From Tetrapyrgos nigripes (Eukaryota > Basidiomycota > Agaricomycetes > Agaricales > Campanellaceae), in the NCBI GenBank assembly GCA_013368315.1, contig JAACJM010000070.1, forward strand, positions 124,001-188,000: a DNA stretch of 64,000 nucleotides. The letters are read 5' to 3'. This document shows positions 57,561-64,000 of the stretch, in pieces (position 1 is the stretch's first letter; each line of letters opens with the position of its first letter). The position numbers were made by a program, and so were the translations under genes. Below the pieces are notes generated by a model. The model ran no database searches. It was not told the DNA's origin and saw only the letters and a program-made list of their open reading frames with translations.

Positions 57561-59603
57561 TTGTTACAACAACCGTCTTCCCTTTCGTATATTCCTTTCA
57601 TCCTGTCTACCCCATTCTCTCAGATTCGCTTCGAACCTCTGGAGAGTTCACTTGATTACAAACAACCTCCTCTCCCTCTACCACTCGATCTATTACACAC
57701 CGAATACTGGTGTAGCCACGCAGAAAATATTTGGGCAGATCCTTGGAGTTATGATCGAAACTTCGTCTGTACACATTGTTGGGTTTGGAAACTGGAACCA
57801 GGTGATGTAATCCTTTCTGTCTATTCATACATACGAGTCACCCTTGACCTCGATACCGAGGAAACTGTTGTCAGGATTACGGGACCTCTGTTCTTCAGAG
57901 AATACAACACACCTACAGAGTTTACAGACTACGGTACACCATCCTCCTTTATCCTCGAAGGGTAGAAAAGAAGACCCTAAGAGATTATAGAAAGAGTATA
58001 TGACAAGTCGACGGTCTGCATCTGCAGATCCAAATCTTCCTTGTGCAGATCATCCACACGTCTTCTTCAAACCGAGGGTTCTCAACTGTAATTATAACTC
58101 AGAAAGTCCGAAACCCTACGCATTTTGTGAAAATCAGCCCTGTCTTAACCAGTACAACACTCAAACACTTCCCAAAACCAAAACCCTTCCTATCGAGTGC
58201 CAAGTTGTAACACATAACCAGGAGCTCTCTATTCGAGAAGCTCATCCTATTATCGACTCCGAAACCGAACCAGAACAAGGTACATCCACCCCTGCAAACA
58301 CTCAACCAAATCCAGAACCCTCTTCTCTCATACCACCTGATCTGTCTTCTGCATCAGATCCATTACCAGATCCACCTTCTAATAACCCATCAACTCCCCC
58401 CGAGATCCTTCTCCCAATCCATCAGATCCAGGCGAACCCTCTTCTCCCGCAATTCCGTCTAACGAAGGACCATCTGTAGCCCCACGTCATCCAAATCCTT
58501 CTCCATCTCCCGATCCATCAAATCCAGGCGAACCAGCTATGTCTGACGTTGCACCTAATGACTCTAACAGTACTTCCGAATGAGGGAGGAAGCCTGACGC
58601 CTTTAATGGAGAACGTGATGAGGCGAAGCAGTGGTTAGCCTCGTTCAACAACTATCTACGTCAGAACAAAGCCAGGTACTCAACTGAGGACTCTAAGGTG
58701 TCCTTATTTCTCTCGTTCTTCACAGGAGGAAAAGGAGGAGATTGGGCAACCCAATGAATCACAGAGTGAGAAGAGGATGAGGAAGATACAAAACTTAAAG
58801 AAAGAGAGAGACGATGGACAACTTTAAAAGAGGTGAAGGATAGGTTTAAAAAGGATTTCAAAGCACTTGCTGCTGATGAGGTTGCGAGAAATAAGATCAA
58901 GAACGCTAGGATGAAGGGAACAGACATTAGTAGCTATAATAGTATCTTTGATACATATGGAGAAGAGTCGGATTACAGAGAAACCACTCTTCTAGATTTC
59001 TATAAAACAGGGCTTCCGAGGGATCTTCGGAAGTCAGTGGCAGGAACGTGGCTGAAGTGGAAGGATTTTGACAAGTATAGGGAAAGGGCAATGGATCTCC
59101 ATTTAGAATGGATAAATGAAAGAGAGAAAGAAGGACGATCAAGACCGTTCCCTACACCAAGAACAAGTGTGGGTCCTTCTCAAGGAAGGACAGTAGCAAG
59201 TGTGAATGTGCTTATGAATATGGGACCAGGTGCTAACTCGTCCTTTACTCCTTTACCTAAACTGACAACTGAAGAAAGGGACCGACTTCGGAAACTAGGA
59301 GCATGCTTCGCATGTAGGCAACCTGGACACATGAGCAATGAATGCCCAACATTCCCGAACAATACTCCAATGTCTTCAACTTCTCAAAATACCTCTCGAA
59401 ACTTCCCTCCTCGTGCTGTTAGGACAGCTGGAACTTCAGCTCCATCATCATCGTCTAATTCGCCACCAGTAACAATAGCTCAAACACGTAATGTAATCAA
59501 GGACATCTCTGATATGGTTAACAAGGTCAAGGGTTTGGAAGGAGAAGAGAAAGAGCAGGCAGCTGTATATTTGAAGGACATTATGTCAAAGTTGGATTTT
59601 TGA
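57561..59603 (+). pseudogene. chromovirus gag
   Basis: Structural polyprotein of the element. The leader segment PLPLDLLHTEYWCSHAENIW (near 57680) and MTSRRSASADPNLPCADHPH (58000) are followed by a Pro-rich linker, then KPDAFNGERDEAKQWLASFN (near 58592) and the capsid-type helices (KDFKALAADEVARNKIKNAR, near 58850). The zinc knuckle CFACRQPGHMSNEC (near 59307) fits CX2CX4HX4C. The stop is just after 59600. In-frame TGA codons at 58581, 58755 and 58767 and frame changes near 57965 and 58460 break it. At 58755 and 58767 the truncated copy at 22.5-24.5 kb has CGA. Confidence 0.9.
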
Positions 59604-59744
59604 AATACTCCCCTGCTATGTCATTGGGAGGAGTTGCACAGTACACCAGACAATATAAGAACAATTGATATCATGTTTTAAACCCATTTCATGAACCTAC
59701 CTTTTCTTCAGATTTAAGAATGTCGGCAGTCACTCGTAACTGAC

Positions 59745-62700
59745 AGGTACCTTTGATAACACTTAAAACTGAACTTATTGGCAAAATCACTGGTAGAAAA
59801 ATCGACGCAGAAGCTTTAACAGACAGTGGAGCAGAAGGCATTATTATCAATAGCTGTTTTGCACAAGAAAATTGTTTAACCCTTCTTCCTATCAAAAACC
59901 CTTTCCCTGTACGAAATGTCGACGCCATTATACTATTCAAAAACTACGCATCTACTCTCAAAAAAAAAGATCGTATCATGAAGACATGGCCGAGTTCTAT
60001 GTTATGGACATCGGAGATCATGATGTAATTCTTGGTACCAATTGGTTGGAAGAGCACAATCCAGAGGTGGATTGGTCATTTTCTAAAGTGGATATGGTCA
60101 GATGTCCCGAAACATGTATTTTGGAACAACCCCCCATCCTTAACCTACGTACCAAACCCAAATTCTCCAAATCTACCATTATCGATCTGCGAACCAATCA
60201 CAAGGATTACCAAGTGAAATGGTCAGAACCAATCAGACGGTTCAAACCGATTGCACAGCCAAAAGTGGCAGGTCGATGTCGTCGAGTTCTAATTCAATCC
60301 TTTCACCTATTTTTACTGAAGACTTTGATCGGGAGGATGTTCTGAGACAGTGGGAACAGGAAGTGTTAGAGGATCTGTTTGAAAAAGAAGAGGAATACCT
60401 GATATCAAATACGGAAATACCTATTCATGCAGGATTTACGAAAGCTCAGGAACTGGGGGAATCAGCCCAAAAAATGAAAGAGGACATATCACTCACAGAT
60501 AAGATTCCACCCCAATATCATCAGTTTTTACCAGTTTTTGATAAACAAACTTCAGAATGACTACCAAGATGTGGTGAATGGGATCATGCCATCGACCTAA
60601 AACCAGATTTTGAACCTCGCTTGTCTCCTAATGAACAAAAGGAACTTGACAACTTCATTGATGAGAACTTAGAGAAGAGGTACATAAGACTGTCGAAGTC
60701 TCCTATGGCAAGTTCCTTCTTCTTTGTCAAAAAGAAAGACGGAAAGCTACGCCCTGTACAGGACTATTGAGCCTTAAATAAAGGAACTGTTAAGAACAAG
60801 TACCCTTTACCACTCATATCAGAATTAGTGGACAAACTTAAAGGAGCATGAGTTTTCTCAAAAATCAACCTTTGATGTGGATATAACAATGTATGGATAA
60901 AAGAAGGAGATGAGTGGAAAGCTGCATTTAAAACAAATAGAGGACTTTTCGAGCCAACGGTGATGTTCTTTGGTCTTATGAACTCTCCTGCAATGTTCCA
61001 GGCAATGATGAACACTCTTTTTAAGGATCTCATCAATTCCAGAAGGGTGGTTTTCTACATGGACGACATCTTAATCTTCATGGAGACCCTAGAAGAACAT
61101 CAGCAAATAGTCAAACAAGTGCTTGCACGACTCCAAGAAAACGACCTTTATGCCAAACCAGAAAAATGCACCTTCAAAACCAGCTCAGTAGAGTTCCTAG
61201 GTCTTATCGTATCCCATAACACATTGGCAATGGATCCTGTCAAAGTTAAAGGCATGACCAAATGGCCAACCCCACGAAATGTCAAGGATGTTCAATCGTT
61301 CCTAGGATTTGGGAACTTTTATCGTTGATTTATACATAACTTTTCCAAAGTCGCTTGACCACTTTTTGATCTTACGAAGAAGGACAAACCATGGAAATGG
61401 TCTAGCTTTTCAGGCACTCAAAGATGTGTTTACTTCTTCACCAGTCCTTTTAATGCCTGATCATTCTAAGCCATATCAAGTAGAAGTAGATGCTTCCAAT
61501 TACGCCACTGGAGGTATCCTGTCACAGAAAGGATCAGATGACAAGTGGCATCCAGTTGCTTACCTATCAAAATTGTTATCTGAAACTGAATGAAACTACG
61601 ACATTCATGATAAAGAGTTACTAGTGATCATACAGGCATTGGAGGCTTGGCAACACTGTCTTGAAGGTGCACCACATAATATCGAGATCCTCACTGACCA
61701 CAAAAATCTGGAATAATTCACTACTTCTCAGAAACTAAGCCGACAACAAGCAAGAATGGCTCTATTTCTTACCAGATTCAACTTCATTCTTATCCATAAA
61801 CCGGGAAGCCTTAATCGAAGTGACCCTCTCTCTCAAAGGCCAGATCATAAAGAGGGGGTCGAAGATGATAATAAGGATAGAGTATTACTAGATCCCAAGT
61901 TCTTCAGAATTTGAGCTACAAGACTGGGATCAGTGATGGCGATCGGAGATGCCAAACTGAGAAGACGAATTAAAGAATGTCCAAAGAAAGACAAGGAAGT
62001 CGTAAGTGCTCTCAAAGTCATCTTAAACAATGGTCCACGCTCGCTGGTCAAGAACCTACAGGAATGGAACTACGAAGATGAGATTGTTTTGTTCTGAGGA
62101 AAATTTTACGTCCCCTATGATCAAGAATTACATAGAGACATAGTCAAGATGCATCACGATAGTCTAATCGCAGGACATCCAGGCTGATTCAAAATGTATG
62201 AGTTAATTAGTAGGGAATTTTGGTGGCCTGGTATGTCAGTGTTTGTTCGCAATTATGTCGAAGGATGTGCTACTTGTCAATTGACCAAGGCGCAAAATCA
62301 TCTGTCGCATGTACCATTAGTCCCAAACGAAACTCCAGAAAGACCTTTTGGTATGATCACCACTGATTTCATCACAGATCTTCCAGAATGTGATGGTTTC
62401 AATGCAATCCATGTAACTGTGGATCGATCAACCAAGACCATAGTGATTTCACCATGCCAAAAGGATATCGACAGTAATGGGACTATTGATGTATTATTCA
62501 ACAACACATGGCAACGATATGGACTATGGGACAAAATGATTTCGGATCGAGGACCTCAATTTGCTAGCCAGGTTATGAGAGGAATATATGCTAAGTTAGG
62601 TATTACCTCAGCTCTTATTACGGCTTATCACCCACAAACAGATGGCAAGACAGAAAGGTTCAATCAAGAACTTGAACAATACCTACAAACCTTCTGTAAC

Positions 62701-63533
62701 TATTGACAAGACGACTGGGTCAAATACTTGCCATACGCAGAGTTTTGCCATAACACCTGAACCCACTCCACTACCAGGAAATCACCTTTCAAATTACTCC
62801 ATGGATATCTCCCTTGACTCTTCCCATCCATCAATCCTTCTTCACACATCCCAAAAGTTGAAGAACGCCTTCAAAAATTAGAAGTACTATGAGAAGAGTT
62901 GAAAGCAAGTCTGACGACTGCCGCAGAGCTGATGAAGAGACAAAATATGGATCATGTAAAAGAAGGGGTAAAATTTAAAGTTGGGGACAAGGTACTATTA
63001 GACAGAAAGAATTGAAGACAACTAGGCCAAAAGCTAAGTTGGCTAACTGTCGTCATGGACCATTCGAAATCACTGATGTAATTGGCGAAGTTAACTACTG
63101 TCTCAAACTGCCAAACACCTGGCAAATTCACCCAGTATTCCATGCTTCACTATTATCACCATACAAAGAGACTGAAGCTCATGGAGTGAACTATCCAGGG
63201 AAACCAGCAGAGTTGCTACCCGAAGATAATGAGTATGACATAGAAGCGATTCTAGATTCGAAACCAACTAAGAATCATCAAGGAGTGCAATATTTGGTCA
63301 AATGGCTGGACTACTCGGGCTCTGAAAATTCATGGGAACCAGCTTCGGGATTGACGAAATTGAAAGAGATGATCGAAACCTTCCATCGAGAACATCCAAA
63401 CGCATATCAACCACCAAACCTGATACGGGAAGGATCCACAGTACACTTGATGGGAATTAGTTTCGAAGATATTTGGAGAAGTACACGTGTGCTCCAGGCG
63501 AAAGCACAACTTAAAGAGGGGGTAATGTCATGA
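59745..63533 (+). pseudogene. chromovirus pol: protease, RT, RNase H, integrase, chromodomain
   Basis: Protease with ALTDSGAEGIIIN (near 59810). A frame change follows at an A9 run near 59960. [15 protein letters not shown] (near 60720), MFFGLMNSPAMFQAMM (near 60962) and the catalytic YMDDILIF (near 61057). RNase H: VEVDASNYATGGILSQ (near 61480). Integrase: zinc finger ending CATCQLTK (near 62268), catalytic DFITDLP, SDRGPQF and TDGKTERFNQELEQYL. The chromodomain EYDIEAILDSK to YLVKWLDYSGSENSWEP lies at 63230-63345. In the two connected frames from 60500 to 62760 there are twelve TGA stops and one TAA; further frame changes occur near 60320, 61400 and 62900. Confidence 0.93.
63505..63525 (+). 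promoter_or_regulatory. polypurine tract before the 3' LTR
   Basis: The purine-rich AAAGAGGGGGTAA directly precedes the TGTCATGAAC start of the 3' LTR, the expected plus-strand primer site of an LTR retrotransposon. Confidence 0.8.
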
Positions 63534-64000
63534 ACTGCTACAGTTCTTTGTCCTCCTTCTTCTTATACTTCCTTATTGAACCCATTTTCCGATCACTCAT
63601 CTATTGCATTTCCCCGATAAACCCTTTTAAACTTTATAAACCTTATGTTACTGACTTTGAATTTTATAAAACCTGTCAAACTTTATAATAACCATCAATC
63701 AATCTTCCTTTCGATCAATCTTATCTTTCTCCTATCTTTTCCCTATGTTTCTCCATTTTCTCCTATGTTTCTCCTGTTTCTCCTATCTTGTCCCTATCAC
63801 TTATTCATTGTTCTTCTATATAAACCACTTGACATTCTAGTTAGTCCTTTAGTTCGTTCACTTCATCTCCGCTCTGTACTACTACTACGCAGTGTAGAGC
63901 CTAGTCAGCTTACTCTTTTCCTCTATTCATATCTCTCTTGTTCAATCTATCATCTTTTATCTGCTCTCTAATTGTGTGACTTGGGTGGTCATTTGAGTGT
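63526..64000 (+). repeat. chromovirus 3' LTR, cut by the window end
   Basis: Begins TGTCATGAACTGCTACAGTT and matches the 5' LTR to the last base of the window. Confidence 0.95.

Larger units (their letters stand above)
56932..64000 (+). mobile_element. Ty3/gypsy chromovirus, nearly complete, cut by the window end
   Basis: Order: 5' LTR 56932-57419, leader and gag, protease, reverse transcriptase/RNase H, integrase with chromodomain, polypurine tract, 3' LTR from 63526. The 3' LTR should end about 13 bases past the window. It is inserted in the second Helitron's helicase just after GQGMPV-type sequence. All genes carry stops, so the copy cannot encode its proteins. Differences between the two LTRs are few and mostly C/T or G/A, often at CpG. 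Confidence 0.95.

Noticed and set aside
60558..62760. TGA read as an amino acid (recoded UGA) in the retrotransposon
   Set aside because: The second gag copy has CGA at two of the same positions, and other frames are broken by indels; mutation explains the stops better than recoding.

Overview
The window looks like a transposon-dense region of a filamentous basidiomycete (Agaricomycete) nuclear genome. Real genes are split by short introns of about 45-60 bases with GT..AG ends. The recognisable families are those typical of mushroom-forming fungi: a KDZ (Kyakuja-Dileera-Zisupton) transposase with its CxC2 cysteine cluster, a Plavaka (CACTA-superfamily) transposase, two different Helitrons, a Ty3/gypsy chromovirus, and unnamed Agaricomycete families resembling DUF6698, DUF6532 and DUF6570. 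I found no rRNA, tRNA, CRISPR array or recognisable housekeeping gene.

Layout. 0.5-2.9 kb: a ten-exon + strand gene resembling DUF6698. 3.5-8.7 kb: a - strand Helitron (Rep/helicase) broken by stops, frameshifts and a truncated helicase end. 8.7-10.6 kb: no gene seen. 10.6-21.5 kb: a compact, visibly CpG-rich block of five genes. Three are on the - strand (KDZ transposase; a 250-residue protein with an RNase H1 N-terminal/viroplasmin-type domain; a small basic KDZ-neighbour protein). Two are on the + strand (297 and 1126 residues), and the two groups diverge from one 262-base intergenic stretch near 16.5 kb. 22.5-25.1 kb: an LTR-plus-gag fragment of a chromovirus, - strand. 25.1-34 kb: CpG-poor decayed sequence with MITE-like elements, a minisatellite and two eroded gene models. 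34-37.6 kb: a decayed Plavaka transposase between two fold-back elements that begin CACTGG. 37.8-48.9 kb: + strand genes or relics (DUF6532-like; 2OG-Fe oxygenase-like; chromo-like, split by a solo LTR; F-box/nucleotidyltransferase-like). 50.6-56.9 kb: a second, different Helitron on the + strand, hit by a hAT-type MITE, a reverse-oriented solo LTR and finally the chromovirus that fills 56.9 kb to the window end.

Two themes stand out. First, the 10.6-21.5 kb block looks like a KDZ transposon, or KDZ-centred island, with cargo genes. It is less decayed than its surroundings and has a short AT-rich motif scattered through its introns and intergenic gaps. Second, the other elements decay in a consistent way: in-frame stops are almost all TGA at places where arginine is expected. 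A second gag copy in this window still has CGA at two of those places, so CpG-to-TpG mutation (cytosine methylation or a RIP-like process) is the likely cause. Many insertions are precise enough, with target-site duplications, to order the nesting events.
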